This document shows positions 8,460-16,406 of a DNA stretch of 57,132 nucleotides, piece by piece (position 1 is the stretch's first letter; every line of letters begins with the position of its first letter). Source of the DNA: [Mycobacterium] manitobense (GTDB lineage Bacteria; Actinomycetota; Actinomycetes; Mycobacteriales; Mycobacteriaceae); the NCBI RefSeq assembly GCF_025821665.1, contig NZ_JACKSJ010000257.1, positions 1-57,132 of the forward strand, read 5' to 3'. The notes beneath the pieces were generated by a model, which saw nothing but the letters and a program-made list of their open reading frames with translations, was not told where the DNA came from and searched no databases. The translations under genes and the position numbers were made by a program.

Positions 8460-8480
8460 AGCGTAACAGAGTGGTTACGC
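8460..8480 (-). promoter_or_regulatory. ArsR-SRPBCC promoter with palindromic operator
   Basis: GCGTAAC-N6-GTTACGC (8461-8480) is a perfect inverted repeat with 7-base arms. On the minus strand its proximal arm supplies TACGCT (8465-8460), a TANNNT -10 element at -12 to -7 from the GTG at 8453. A repressor bound here would cover the promoter, so this is the likely operator of the ArsR regulator. Confidence 0.65.
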
Positions 8481-8738
8481 ATTATTTCTGGCGACCGGGT
8501 TTCGGCGGCCAAAGCGCACGCGGCATTGCGTGACCTGCAGCATCGGCCGTTTGCTGACGACCGGAACAAGATCGACTACTTGCACCGTTGACAAGGCTTC
8601 GCGGTACCCCCAGTCTTCGCTGTTGTGGCGCCGCGGCTGCCTCTAGGCTTCCGCTGACTGAGAAGAACCTGAGAGCAGATCGGGTACGGATCAGCGGCAC
8701 GGCCCTGCCCGAGATTCACCACGACCGAAAGTGCAGCA

Positions 8739-9041
8739 ATGTTCTCACGTACAACCTCGCTTCTCGCTCTTGTCCTGGGCGCTGCCGGAACCGGCGTCAT
8801 CATCGCCACCGCCCCGACCGCGGCGGCGTGTGACCCCGGCTGGTACCCGACCGACACGGCCGGTGTCTGTACGGACATGCCGCCCGCCATGCGACCGGCA
8901 CCCGCCCCGCTGCACCCCATCGCGCGAGAAGGTCAGAACGCGATCATCAACGACATGTTCGAGACCACCCCGGCGGACTCCGACGGGGACGGCTGGATCG
9001 ACAGCCTGGACAAAATGCCCTTCGATCGCGCCTGGCGCTGA
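8739..9041 (+). CDS. Small secreted protein with one DxDxDG calcium-type loop
   Basis: 100 residues. A Sec signal peptide (residues 1 to about 30, ending ATAPTAAA) is followed by CDPGWYPTDTAGVC, a Pro-rich stretch, and DSDGDGWIDSLDKMP near the C-terminus, which is a thrombospondin type-3/EF-hand-like calcium loop. It could bind Ca at the cell surface. The gene stands alone, with a strong hairpin terminator 25 bp downstream. The upstream 285 bp (8454-8738) holds the ArsR operator and otherwise nothing recognised. A second protein with the same loop type is encoded at 16729-17121. Confidence 0.75.
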   Translation: MFSRTTSLLALVLGAAGTGVIIATAPTAAACDPGWYPTDTAGVCTDMPPAMRPAPAPLHPIAREGQNAIINDMFETTPADSDGDGWIDSLDKMPFDRAWR

Positions 9042-9066
9042 ACGGCGAAACAACCACGGTCCCCGA

Positions 9067-9106
9067 ACGCAAATCAGCCCCACTCGAAAGTGGGGCTGAT
9101 TTGCGT
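9067..9106 (+). terminator. Strong hairpin terminator
   Basis: A perfect 17-bp stem (9067-9083 with 9090-9106) closes a TCGAAA loop, with an A/T-rich outer part. The inner 24 bases recur exactly in the hairpin at 21258-21281 next to tRNA-Tyr. It ends the small secreted protein gene. The rest of the gap to 9317 has a nested inverted repeat (CCGACAG at 9154-9160 with CTGTCGG at 9179-9185) upstream of the acyltransferase. Confidence 0.75.
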
Positions 9107-9317
9107 CATCGCATCGCCACTAACACCACGCGGACAACCCGATCCGCTGTTGACCGACAGTCGCAAATAGCTAAAAAGCTGTCGGCTTGAGGCAAGACCT
9201 GCCGGGCGCGTACCAGGCATGGTTGCGGGACAACAGCGTTGGCGACTGCTCCTGAGTCCCCGCACTGTCGTCGCCGACCCGGCGACTCCTGCCGAACTCA
9301 ACCCGAAGGACACCACC

Positions 9318-10775
9318 ATGCGGCGCCTCACCAGCCTCGACGCATTCTTTCTCGCCACCGAGGACCAGCGCACCGTCGCGAACGTATCCGCCCTCGTGAT
9401 CCTCGAACGCAAGCGTGCGAACGGCCGGCGCCTGACCCGCCATGCGGTCACATCGCTGTTCGCACAGCGGCTCCATCTGCTCCCACCACTGCGCTGGCAG
9501 CTGGCGGAGGTCCCGTTCGGCGTCGGCCACCCGTCATGGGTCGACGGCGAGGTCGACCTCGATTTCCACATCCGGGAAACCACGCTGCCGACACGCGGTG
9601 ACGACACCGCGCTCACCGAGCTGGTGGCGCGACTGGCAGCCGAACCGATGAACCGTTCGCGTCCGCTCTGGGAGGCATACCTGATCCACGGACTTTCCGA
9701 TGATCGAGTCGCGCTGCTGTTGAAGTTGCATCACGCCGCCGTTGACGGGGTGTCGGGCGGCGACATCCTGAGCGTTCTGCTCGACGACGCACCGCAGGGC
9801 CGCGACGTCCCGCCCGCCACCACGGTGCGGACCGAAGCCGTTCCGAATCGACTGAATATGCTGATGCGAGGCGTCGCCGACATCCCCCGCCAGCAGCTCG
9901 CTGCGGTCGGCGCGGCCCGACCCACGCTGACTCACCTGGACAAGGTCGCCACGATCCGGTCGCTGCCCGGAGTGACGGCGGTCGCCGGCTGGGCGGGAAG
10001 GCTCACGCCGGGAAAGCGATCCGACTCGGCGCCACTGGTTGCTCCGCGCACCGCATTCAATGCCCGCATCACGCCGCATCGCCGGTTGGCCCTTATCAGC
10101 CTTCCGCTCGTCGACGTGCTGGCCGTCAAACAAGCGCACGGCGCCACCGTGAACGACGTCGTGGTCGCCCTGTGCGCCGGGGCGCTGCGTACCTGGCTCA
10201 CCACCAAGTCCGAGTTGCCTGACGAGCGACTGCTCGCGATGGTCCCGATCTCGACTCGAGAAGCCGACGAACGTGGCACGTTCGGCAACAAGGTCGCGAC
10301 CATGGTCGTGCCACTACCCACCGATGTGGCAGAGCCGGTCGGCCGCATCCGTGCGTGCCGCGACGCGCTGCTGGACGCCAAGCAGCAGCACAAGACCCAG
10401 CCGCCCAACCTCATGCAGCACGCCAACGACCTGGTACCGCCAGTCGTGTTCGGTCCTGCGATGCGGACGGTGCTGCGGCTCGCGAGTGCGAAATCGGTCC
10501 GTCCTGCGGCGAATGTCATCATCTCGAACGTTCCCGGCCCCCGGAAACCCCTGTACTGTAGCGGTTCTCGCGTCCTCGCCAACTATCCCGTCTCGACGAT
10601 CGTCGACGGAATGGCGTTGAATTTCACGCTTCTGAGTTACCTCGACCATCTGCACGTCGGACTCACCGTCGACAGCGGGCTGGTACCCGATGTCGACGTG
10701 CTGGCGCAGGCGCTCCGAGGGGAGCTGGAAATCCAGGTCGGTCTGCTGAAAGCGGTGAAGACCAAACGCCGCTGA
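9318..10775 (+). CDS. WS/DGAT-family wax ester synthase/acyl-CoA:diacylglycerol acyltransferase
   Basis: 485 residues. The ATG at 9318 follows GAAGGA. The family active-site motif HHxxxDG is present as HHAAVDG at residues 138-144. Other family landmarks are LTSLDAFFLATED at the N-terminus, NDVVVALCAGALR, and the C-terminal NVIISNVPGPRKPLY. Members esterify acyl-CoA with diacylglycerol or fatty alcohols for lipid storage; mycobacteria carry many. It converges on virS. In M. tuberculosis, WS/DGAT genes belong to the mymA operon downstream of sadH, so this copy may be the relocated counterpart or a different paralogue. Confidence 0.92.
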   Translation: MRRLTSLDAFFLATEDQRTVANVSALVILERKRANGRRLTRHAVTSLFAQRLHLLPPLRWQLAEVPFGVGHPSWVDGEVDLDFHIRETTLPTRGDDTALTELVARLAAEPMNRSRPLWEAYLIHGLSDDRVALLLKLHHAAVDGVSGGDILSVLLDDAPQGRDVPPATTVRTEAVPNRLNMLMRGVADIPRQQLAAVGAARPTLTHLDKVATIRSLPGVTAVAGWAGRLTPGKRSDSAPLVAPRTAFNARITPHRRLALISLPLVDVLAVKQAHGATVNDVVVALCAGALRTWLTTKSELPDERLLAMVPISTREADERGTFGNKVATMVVPLPTDVAEPVGRIRACRDALLDAKQQHKTQPPNLMQHANDLVPPVVFGPAMRTVLRLASAKSVRPAANVIISNVPGPRKPLYCSGSRVLANYPVSTIVDGMALNFTLLSYLDHLHVGLTVDSGLVPDVDVLAQALRGELEIQVGLLKAVKTKRR

Positions 10776-10806
10776 GCCAAGCGAGCGGGCGGGCCTCAAG
10801 GCACGG

Positions 10807-11832
10807 TCACCGCGGCAGCCGCAACGAGCCCAGCTGATCGGCTCGGTACTGCCGCGGTGTCTGGCCGAACCAGCGGCGACACGAGCGGTTGAAGGTGCTC
10901 TGTTCGGTGTAACCGAGCAGAGAGGCGATCTGACTCAGGTGGAACCTCGGTTCGGCGAGGTATCTCGCCGCCTGATCGCGGCGTTCCCGTTCGATGAGGT
11001 CCTGGCAGCGCACGCCTTCCAGCGCCAGGTTCCGTTGCAGCGTCCGGGGATGCAAAGCCAGTTCATTGCCGATCGCTTCCACGCTGCACTGTCCCGTCGG
11101 TAGCAGCCGGCGGGCCAACGCCGCCACCCGTTCGGACAGTGTCGCGGTGCTCGGGAGATAGTGGGCCTCAAGGTACTTGGTGGCGATGCGCCTGGTCTCG
11201 GGATCCGCGCTCTCGATGCGTCTGCCTGCCAACGGGCGGGGCAGATCGAACCCACACCACGTCCGCCCGAAGCGCACGGGGCAGCCCAGCGCTTCGCGGT
11301 ACGCGGCGTCTGGACCCCGCTGTTCGTGCATGAAGGACATCGAGCGCGCCCGCGCCTGCGACCCACCCATCAGGCGGATCATCCGTGCGCCGTTCGCCAT
11401 GCTCAGTTCGTACGCCTGCAGCATGTACGGCAAGCCGGACTCGACCACCTCGAAGGTGAACCTGACGTCGGTGTCTGCGGCGGCGGCGGCGACACTGAGC
11501 TTCAACGCCGGGCAATGGACATAGAGGTAGCTCGCGATCGACTCCAGGCCCCCGAGCACGGTCTGGGCGTTCCGCGCGATCACCGCGATCGGCCCGAGGA
11601 TGTCCAGACCCTGCCAGTGCGACAGACGCAGACCGAAGTCCGGGCAGTTCAACTCTTCGGCGCTGGCCTCCAGCATGCGTGCGACGGCGGAGAACGAGAC
11701 GAAGGCGTCGTCCTCGTGCTCGATACCCGCCGGGATGCCGAACCGCGAGAGGAACGGCTCCGGGTCGGCACCGAACTCCCTGATCAGGTCGGCGTACCCC
11801 CACAGATTGGTGGCCCGGATCAGGCTTGTCAT
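10807..11832 (-). CDS. virS: VirS-like AraC-family regulator of the mymA operon
   Basis: 341 residues, the same size class as M. tuberculosis VirS (Rv3082c). The N-terminal half is the Arabinose_bd-type domain (SLIRATNLWGYADLIREFGADP). The C-terminal AraC domain has two HTH motifs (SVEAIGNELALHPRTLQRNL and FHLSQIASLLGYTEQSTFNR) and the typical RRWFGQTPRQYR end. The ATG at 11832 has GGGGAG eight bases upstream. It is divergent from the mymA-like gene, as in M. tuberculosis, where VirS activates mymA under acid stress. Two direct repeats 21 bp apart in the intergenic region are candidate binding sites. Confidence 0.9.
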   Translation of the reverse strand: MTSLIRATNLWGYADLIREFGADPEPFLSRFGIPAGIEHEDDAFVSFSAVARMLEASAEELNCPDFGLRLSHWQGLDILGPIAVIARNAQTVLGGLESIASYLYVHCPALKLSVAAAAADTDVRFTFEVVESGLPYMLQAYELSMANGARMIRLMGGSQARARSMSFMHEQRGPDAAYREALGCPVRFGRTWCGFDLPRPLAGRRIESADPETRRIATKYLEAHYLPSTATLSERVAALARRLLPTGQCSVEAIGNELALHPRTLQRNLALEGVRCQDLIERERRDQAARYLAEPRFHLSQIASLLGYTEQSTFNRSCRRWFGQTPRQYRADQLGSLRLPR

Positions 11833-11848
11833 CCGATCAACTCCCCGT

Positions 11849-11885
11849 GTCGGGAAATGCTAAAAGTACGTCGGAAAGTGTCAAG
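11849..11885. promoter_or_regulatory. Tandem direct repeats, candidate VirS binding site
   Basis: GTCGGGAAATGCTAAA (11849-11864) and GTCGGAAAGTGTCAAG (11870-11885) match at 11 of 16 positions and start exactly 21 bp apart, two helical turns. This is the layout expected for an AraC-family protein binding tandem half-sites. They lie in the 129-bp gap between virS and mymA. Confidence 0.5.
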
Positions 11886-11961
11886 ACCCGCGGCGGCTCC
11901 CTCGACGATTCTGTTTCTACAGCGTCCTGCGATCACAGCAGGCAAAAGCCCCGAGGAAGCC

Positions 11962-13440
11962 ATGAATGCACAACATTTCGACGTCCTGATCATCGGCGCC
12001 GGGCTCTCCGGCATCGGCACCGCCTGTCAGTTGCGCGCCGAGCACCCGCACAAGAGCATCGCCGTGCTCGAGCGACGCGAACGCCTCGGCGGCACCTGGG
12101 ACCTGTTCCGCTATCCCGGAATCCGTTCGGACTCGGACATGTACAGCTTCGGCTACAGGTTCCGGCCCTGGCAGGAGCTGAAAGTCCTGGCCGACGGACC
12201 GTCGATCCGCGAGTACATCGCCGACACCGCAGCCCAGTTCGGCATCGACAAGATGATCCGCTACGGCCTGAAGATCGTCACCGCTGACTTCTCCACCAGC
12301 GCGGGCCGCTGGACGGTGACGGCGCTGCACGAGGCCACCGGCGAGACGCGCACCTACACCGCCGGCTTCCTGATCAGCTGCACCGGATATTTCAACCACG
12401 ACAAGGGCCACCTGCCCGCCTTCCCCGGCATCGACCGGTTCACGGGCCGCACCGTCCATCCCCAGCACTGGCCGGAGGACCTCGACTACACGGGCAAGAA
12501 GGTCGTTGTGATCGGCAGTGGTGCAACGGCTGTCACCCTGGTTCCGACGATGGCCCCGGATGCCGAGCACGTGACCATGCTGCAGCGCTCTCCGTCGTAC
12601 ATCTTCTCGATCCCCGCGTTCGACAAGATCTCCGAGATCCTCGGTCGCTTCCTCCCCGACGATTTGGTGTACCGGTTCGCGCGCAAGCGCAACATCGCCT
12701 TTCAGCGCTACCTCTACCTGGCCTGCAAGCGCTGGCCGCGCCAGATGCGCCGGTTCCTGCTCTGGCAGGTTCAGCGGCACCTCGGCCCGTCCGTCGACAT
12801 GCGGCACTTCACCCCGAAGTACATGCCCTGGGACGAGCGGTTGTGCGCCGTTCCCAACGGCGACCTGTTCAAGGCACTCGCCTCCGGCGAGGCGTCGATC
12901 GTGACCGATCACATCGAGACCATCACCGAGACCGGCATCCTGCTGAAGTCCGGTCGCGAACTGGAGGCGGACATCATCGTCACCGCGACCGGCCTGGAGA
13001 TCCAGATGCTGGGCGGGATGGAGCTCTCCGTCGACGGGGAGACGCGGGAGTTCCACAGCCAGATGACCTACAAGGGCGTGCTCGTCGAGAACATCCCCAA
13101 TCTGGCGTGGGTGTTCGGCTACACCAACGCACCGTGGACGCTGAAGTCCGACATCGCCGGCGCCTACCTGTGCCGCCTGTTGAAGCACATGGACGACCAC
13201 AACCACACGGTGGCGACCCCGCGCGACGTCGAGGGTTCGGCGATGGACATCGGCATGGTGGACCAGCTGGAGTCCGGCTACGTGCAGCGCTCCAAGGACC
13301 TCTGGCCGCGGCAGGGCTCGAAGAATCCCTGGAAGGTGCTCATGCACTACGGCAAGGACTCCAAGATGCTGCTCCAGGATCCCGTCGATGACCACCTGCT
13401 GCAGTTCAGCACCACGGCCGCGGAGGCGGTGGCGGTCTGA
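11962..13440 (+). CDS. mymA: MymA-like flavin-containing Baeyer-Villiger-type monooxygenase
   Basis: 492 residues. The ATG at 11962 follows GAGGAAG. The FAD-binding GAGLSGIG is at 12-19, the NADPH-binding GSGATA at 185-190, and the Baeyer-Villiger fingerprint FxGxxxHxxxW is perfect at 160-170 (FTGRTVHPQHW). In M. tuberculosis MymA (Rv3083) starts an operon needed for envelope mycolate composition at acidic pH. Here it is divergent from virS and followed by lipR- and sadH-like genes, so the first three genes of that operon are conserved. The long open frame before 11962 is antisense to virS. Confidence 0.92.
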   Translation: MNAQHFDVLIIGAGLSGIGTACQLRAEHPHKSIAVLERRERLGGTWDLFRYPGIRSDSDMYSFGYRFRPWQELKVLADGPSIREYIADTAAQFGIDKMIRYGLKIVTADFSTSAGRWTVTALHEATGETRTYTAGFLISCTGYFNHDKGHLPAFPGIDRFTGRTVHPQHWPEDLDYTGKKVVVIGSGATAVTLVPTMAPDAEHVTMLQRSPSYIFSIPAFDKISEILGRFLPDDLVYRFARKRNIAFQRYLYLACKRWPRQMRRFLLWQVQRHLGPSVDMRHFTPKYMPWDERLCAVPNGDLFKALASGEASIVTDHIETITETGILLKSGRELEADIIVTATGLEIQMLGGMELSVDGETREFHSQMTYKGVLVENIPNLAWVFGYTNAPWTLKSDIAGAYLCRLLKHMDDHNHTVATPRDVEGSAMDIGMVDQLESGYVQRSKDLWPRQGSKNPWKVLMHYGKDSKMLLQDPVDDHLLQFSTTAAEAVAV

Positions 13441-13493
13441 ACCCGTTGCCTCGCAGTTTTTTCCAGCACCAACAACTTCCTGAAAGGTCCATC

Positions 13494-14426
13494 ATGAGCA
13501 TCACCAGACACGTCGTCCGGGCCGGGCTGAGAGCATCCCGACCACTCTTCGCCTCCGAGCGCATCTCGGTCGAGGGGAAGCGCGCCCTGTTCGAGACGCT
13601 GACCCGCGCCGCCCGCGCACCGAAGGGGAGCCGGTTCGAGCGCAGCACCATCGCCGGCGTGCCGGTCGAACGGGTCACACCGCCGACGGGGGCAGCCGCT
13701 GGAACCCTGATCTACCTGCACGGCGGCGCCTACGCGCTGGGCAGTGCCACCGGGTACCGCGGGATGGTCGCGCACCTGGCCGGCGCGGCCCACATGACGG
13801 CGATCATCCCCGACTATTCGCGGGCACCGGAGGCCCGGTATCCGGTGGCACTCGAAGAGATGGTCGCGATGTACTCGCAGTTGCTCGACGACGGGCTCGA
13901 TCCACGAAGCACGGTCATCGCGGGCGATTCGGCCGGCGGCGGCTTGACGCTGGCGCTGGCCATGGCGCTGCGTGACCGCGGGATCCCGGCGCCGGCGGCG
14001 CTCGGCTTGATCTGCCCGTGGGCGAACCTCGCCATCGACATCGATCGGTTGCGACCCACACTGCGGGATCCGCTGATCCTGCCCTCCATGACGGCCGAAT
14101 GGGCTCCCCGCTACGTGGGCAGTGCCGATCCGATGACTCCCGGAATCTCGCCGGTCTACGGCCACATGGCTGACTTGCCACCGATTGTCATCCAGACCGC
14201 GGGCGACGATCCGATCCGCGGCGATTCGCGTGACATCGCCACCGCGGTATCCGCGCTCGGGACAGGGATCGTCGACCATCGCGTGTTCGACGGGCTGTGG
14301 CACGTCTTCCACCTCCAGGTCAGCGTGCTACCCGAGGCACGGGAGGCGATCGCCGATCTCGGCGCGAAGCTGCGCTCGCATGTCCGGTCGTCATCGGACG
14401 CCGACGCGGGGGTCGCAGGGAAATGA
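13494..14426 (+). CDS. lipR: LipR-like alpha/beta hydrolase (HSL-family esterase)
   Basis: 310 residues. The ATG at 13494 has GAAAGG upstream. Catalytic motifs are the oxyanion HGGA at 76-79, GDSAGG with Ser146, and LWHVFH near residue 272 for the histidine. It resembles Rv3084 (LipR) in length and position. It is the second gene of the mymA-like operon, 53 bp after the monooxygenase, and overlaps the SDR gene by four bases (ATGA). It probably hydrolyses an ester produced by the Baeyer-Villiger monooxygenase; this step is inferred from the pairing. Confidence 0.88.
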   Translation: MSITRHVVRAGLRASRPLFASERISVEGKRALFETLTRAARAPKGSRFERSTIAGVPVERVTPPTGAAAGTLIYLHGGAYALGSATGYRGMVAHLAGAAHMTAIIPDYSRAPEARYPVALEEMVAMYSQLLDDGLDPRSTVIAGDSAGGGLTLALAMALRDRGIPAPAALGLICPWANLAIDIDRLRPTLRDPLILPSMTAEWAPRYVGSADPMTPGISPVYGHMADLPPIVIQTAGDDPIRGDSRDIATAVSALGTGIVDHRVFDGLWHVFHLQVSVLPEAREAIADLGAKLRSHVRSSSDADAGVAGK

Positions 14427-15253
14427 ACCGATTCGAAGGCAAAGTCGCCGTCATCACCGGAGCCGGATCCGGCATCGGCCGTGCGTTGGCCGTTGATCTC
14501 GCGGCGAAGGGCGCCAAGCTCGCGCTCTCGGACATCGACACCGAAGGACTCGCCGGCACAGCCCGAGAGGCCGAGGCGCTGGGCGCCACGGTGAGAGCCG
14601 ACCGGCTCGACGTTGCCGAACGGGAGGCCGTGCTGGCCTACGCCGACGACGTCATGGCGCACTTCGGTGCGGTCCACCAGGTGTACAACAACGCCGGTGT
14701 CGCCTACAACGGTGACCTGGAGAGGTCCGAGTTCAAGGACATCGAGCGGATCATGGACATCGACTTCTGGGGCGTCGTCAACGGGACCAAGGCGTTCCTG
14801 CCCCACGTGATCGCCTCCGGGGACGGACACATCGTCAACATCTCCAGCGTGTTCGGGCTGATCGCGGTGCCCGGCCAGAATGCCTACAATGCCGCCAAAT
14901 TCGCCGTTCGGGGATTCACCGAGGCTGTGCGCCAAGAGATGCTGGTCGCCAAGCACCCGGTCAAGGTCACCTGTGTACACCCCGGCGGCATCAAGACTGC
15001 CGTCGCCCGCAACGCCGCTGTCGCCGAGGGCCAAAACGCCCAGAGCTTCGCCGAGTTCTTCGACAAGCACATGGCGCTCCATACGCCGGAAATGGCTGCG
15101 GAGACGATCATCAAAGCTGTTGCCAAGGGCCGTGCCCGAGTGGTGGTCGGCTGGGATGCGAAGGCCCTCGATGTGCTGAGTCGCGTCATCGGCCCCGGCT
15201 ACCAGCGCCTCATCGCCATCGCGGTGTCGCGGTTCTTTCCCTGGGCGAAGTAG
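14423..15253 (+). CDS. sadH: SadH-like short-chain dehydrogenase/reductase
   Basis: 276 residues, the length of M. tuberculosis Rv3085. The classical SDR motifs are TGAGSGIG for NAD(P) binding, NNAGV, a catalytic serine in INISSVFG-like NISSVFG, and YNAAK with Tyr and Lys. Translation starts at an ATG overlapping the lipR stop. It should oxidise or reduce the alcohol or ketone handled by MymA and LipR. It is the last operon gene here: a terminator follows 32 bp later, then the left att site of an integrative element. The adhD, WS/DGAT and fadD13 genes of the M. tuberculosis operon are not in this position. Confidence 0.9.
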   Translation: MNRFEGKVAVITGAGSGIGRALAVDLAAKGAKLALSDIDTEGLAGTAREAEALGATVRADRLDVAEREAVLAYADDVMAHFGAVHQVYNNAGVAYNGDLERSEFKDIERIMDIDFWGVVNGTKAFLPHVIASGDGHIVNISSVFGLIAVPGQNAYNAAKFAVRGFTEAVRQEMLVAKHPVKVTCVHPGGIKTAVARNAAVAEGQNAQSFAEFFDKHMALHTPEMAAETIIKAVAKGRARVVVGWDAKALDVLSRVIGPGYQRLIAIAVSRFFPWAK

Positions 15254-15284
15254 GCGAACACCGCCGACAACGCCCCGAGAAGGG

Positions 15285-15313
15285 TCAGGCCCCCTCGAAG
15301 AAAGGGGGCCTGA
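15285..15313. terminator. Terminator of the mymA-like operon and ancestral tRNA-Tyr terminator
   Basis: An 11-bp stem (TCAGGCCCCCT / AGGGGGCCTGA) with a 7-base loop lies directly outside the left att repeat. On the plus strand it ends the sadH operon. On the minus strand it lies just beyond the displaced tRNA-Tyr 3' fragment, where the terminator of the tRNA would have been before the element integrated. Confidence 0.75.
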
Positions 15314-15314
15314 T

Positions 15315-15375
15315 CAGCGTGGCAGGTGCAGGATTCGAACCTGCGTAGGCGTAAGCCGACGGATTTACAGTCCGC
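15315..15375 (-). repeat. attL: 61-bp repeat containing the 3' fragment of tRNA-Tyr
   Basis: Identical over 61 bp to 21284-21344. It contains the anticodon arm (GTA), variable arm, T arm and 3' acceptor strand of tRNA-Tyr but not the 5' half, so it is a tRNA fragment, not a gene. After base 15375 the sequence departs from the tRNA. Confidence 0.9.
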
Positions 15376-15394
15376 CAGATAGTGAGTCTGGGCG

Positions 15395-15499
15395 TGTCAC
15401 CGCATGTCGGATCGGGGACTTGAGCTGCAGCAACCGTGTCACTGTGTGTCAGCGTGTGCCGCCGCGAGTCGCACGCGTTGTGACAATCGCGTGACAATC
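15395..15499. promoter_or_regulatory. Left-arm GTGACA-type motifs (candidate integrase arm sites)
   Basis: GTGACAATC occurs at 15480-15488 and 15491-15499, and the reverse complement TGTCAC at 15395-15400 and 15437-15442. A matching pair lies inside the right end (21220-21238). Paired short repeats near both att cores are expected for arm-type sites of tyrosine integrases. The 284-bp gap 15254-15537 otherwise contains only the terminator and attL. Confidence 0.45.
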
Positions 15500-15525
15500 C
15501 GCGTCTGGTAGTCGACCCTCGCGGA

Positions 15526-15531
15526 TACGAT
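15526..15531 (+). promoter_or_regulatory. -10 element of a leaderless promoter for the 15538 gene
   Basis: TACGAT matches TANNNT and ends six bases before the ATG at 15538. Confidence 0.5.
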
Positions 15532-15537
15532 CGCCGC

Positions 15538-15894
15538 ATGGGGGATGTGAGACGGTGGTTGACCATCTGGGTGGGAATACTCGCGGTCGGCGTCGCGATG
15601 GCGGCGCCGGCCAGCGCCGACGTTGAGACCTACGTCCGTGCGCTCGACGCGGCCGAACTCATCGACCACGACGACGACCCGTACCACTGCCGAGCGGATG
15701 GCCGTTGTTTCGGACAGTTCGACGACGGCCCGTCTGCCCTGCAGACCGGGAACTGGGTGTGCGAACAAGTGCGCCAGGTCGGGAAGCCCCGGGATCTCGT
15801 GGTGGATTGGCTGAGCAACGGCGAGGGTTTGATGCCGTCTCCGGTGAGCGCGCCAATCATCGTCGATGCCGCCACCACCCACCTCTGCCCATGA
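15538..15894 (+). CDS. Secreted DUF732-like protein
   Basis: 118 residues. A signal peptide (WLTIWVGILAVGVAMAAPASA) precedes a mature domain with the DUF732 pattern: YVRALDAAELI, a Cys pair at CRADGRC, NWVCEQVRQVG, and a final cysteine. DUF732 proteins are small exported proteins common in mycobacteria and mycobacteriophages, with no known activity. The start is supported by a TANNNT box at leaderless distance. It is the first cargo gene of the element; the following lipoprotein gene begins 30 bp later with its own -10 box. Confidence 0.75.
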   Translation: MGDVRRWLTIWVGILAVGVAMAAPASADVETYVRALDAAELIDHDDDPYHCRADGRCFGQFDDGPSALQTGNWVCEQVRQVGKPRDLVVDWLSNGEGLMPSPVSAPIIVDAATTHLCP

Positions 15895-15911
15895 ACTCGT
15901 GCAGCCGCAGC

Positions 15912-15917
15912 TACGAT
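15912..15917 (+). promoter_or_regulatory. -10 element of a leaderless promoter for the 15924 lipoprotein
   Basis: TACGAT lies at -12 to -7 from the ATG at 15924, which favours this start over the ATG at 15891 that overlaps the preceding stop. Confidence 0.5.
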
Positions 15918-15923
15918 TTCGGC

Positions 15924-16406
15924 ATGGGGAGGATCTTCGCGGCGATCGCCGCAGTACTCGTCATCGCGGGGTGCGGCGGACCGGATCGGCCGCCCAAGTC
16001 AACGACCGTCTCCTATGGCGCACCGCTCGTCACCGAACCGGCTATCGAGCAGCCGGTGACGACCGTATCGCCGGCGGCCAACTGCACTGAGGCGCCCACC
16101 GCGATCGTCGACATGATCAACGCGGCGTTCACCGACGGAGAACAACTCGAGCACACTCAGGCGGTGAACGCGCCGGACGCGACGACGTACGTCGGGGGGA
16201 ACATCTTCGGTGCGGACGGCACGAAGGCGTCCAGCCAGGACACCTGGTTGGTCAGCAACGGCGCGGTGTTCGCGATCACTTCGGACGCTCGGCGGCGCAC
16301 ACTGCTGCCTGACGGCCGGGACATCGACCCGGCCTGGGGGCAGTACAACGCCGCGGTGTACCAATGTGTCGGCCAAGTCGAGCGGGCGGCGAACCCGGGA
16401 CGATGA
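15924..16406 (+). CDS. Putative lipoprotein of unknown function (element cargo)
   Basis: 160 residues. MGRIFAAIAAVLVIAGC is a lipoprotein signal with lipobox VIAGC, followed by a short Pro/Thr linker and a domain with two further cysteines (ANCTEAP and YQCVG). The middle (TDGEQLEHTQAVN, TWLVSNGAVFAITSDARRRTLLPDG) looks like an alpha/beta fold of the kind seen in small mycobacterial lipoproteins, but no family is recognised. An ATG at 15891 would add 11 residues and overlap the previous stop. Membrane-anchored on the outer face of the cytoplasmic membrane. Confidence 0.72.
   Translation: MGRIFAAIAAVLVIAGCGGPDRPPKSTTVSYGAPLVTEPAIEQPVTTVSPAANCTEAPTAIVDMINAAFTDGEQLEHTQAVNAPDATTYVGGNIFGADGTKASSQDTWLVSNGAVFAITSDARRRTLLPDGRDIDPAWGQYNAAVYQCVGQVERAANPGR

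Noticed and set aside
15320..15375. A second tRNA-Tyr gene at the left end
   Set aside because: Only the 3' 56 bases are present; the D arm and 5' acceptor strand are missing.
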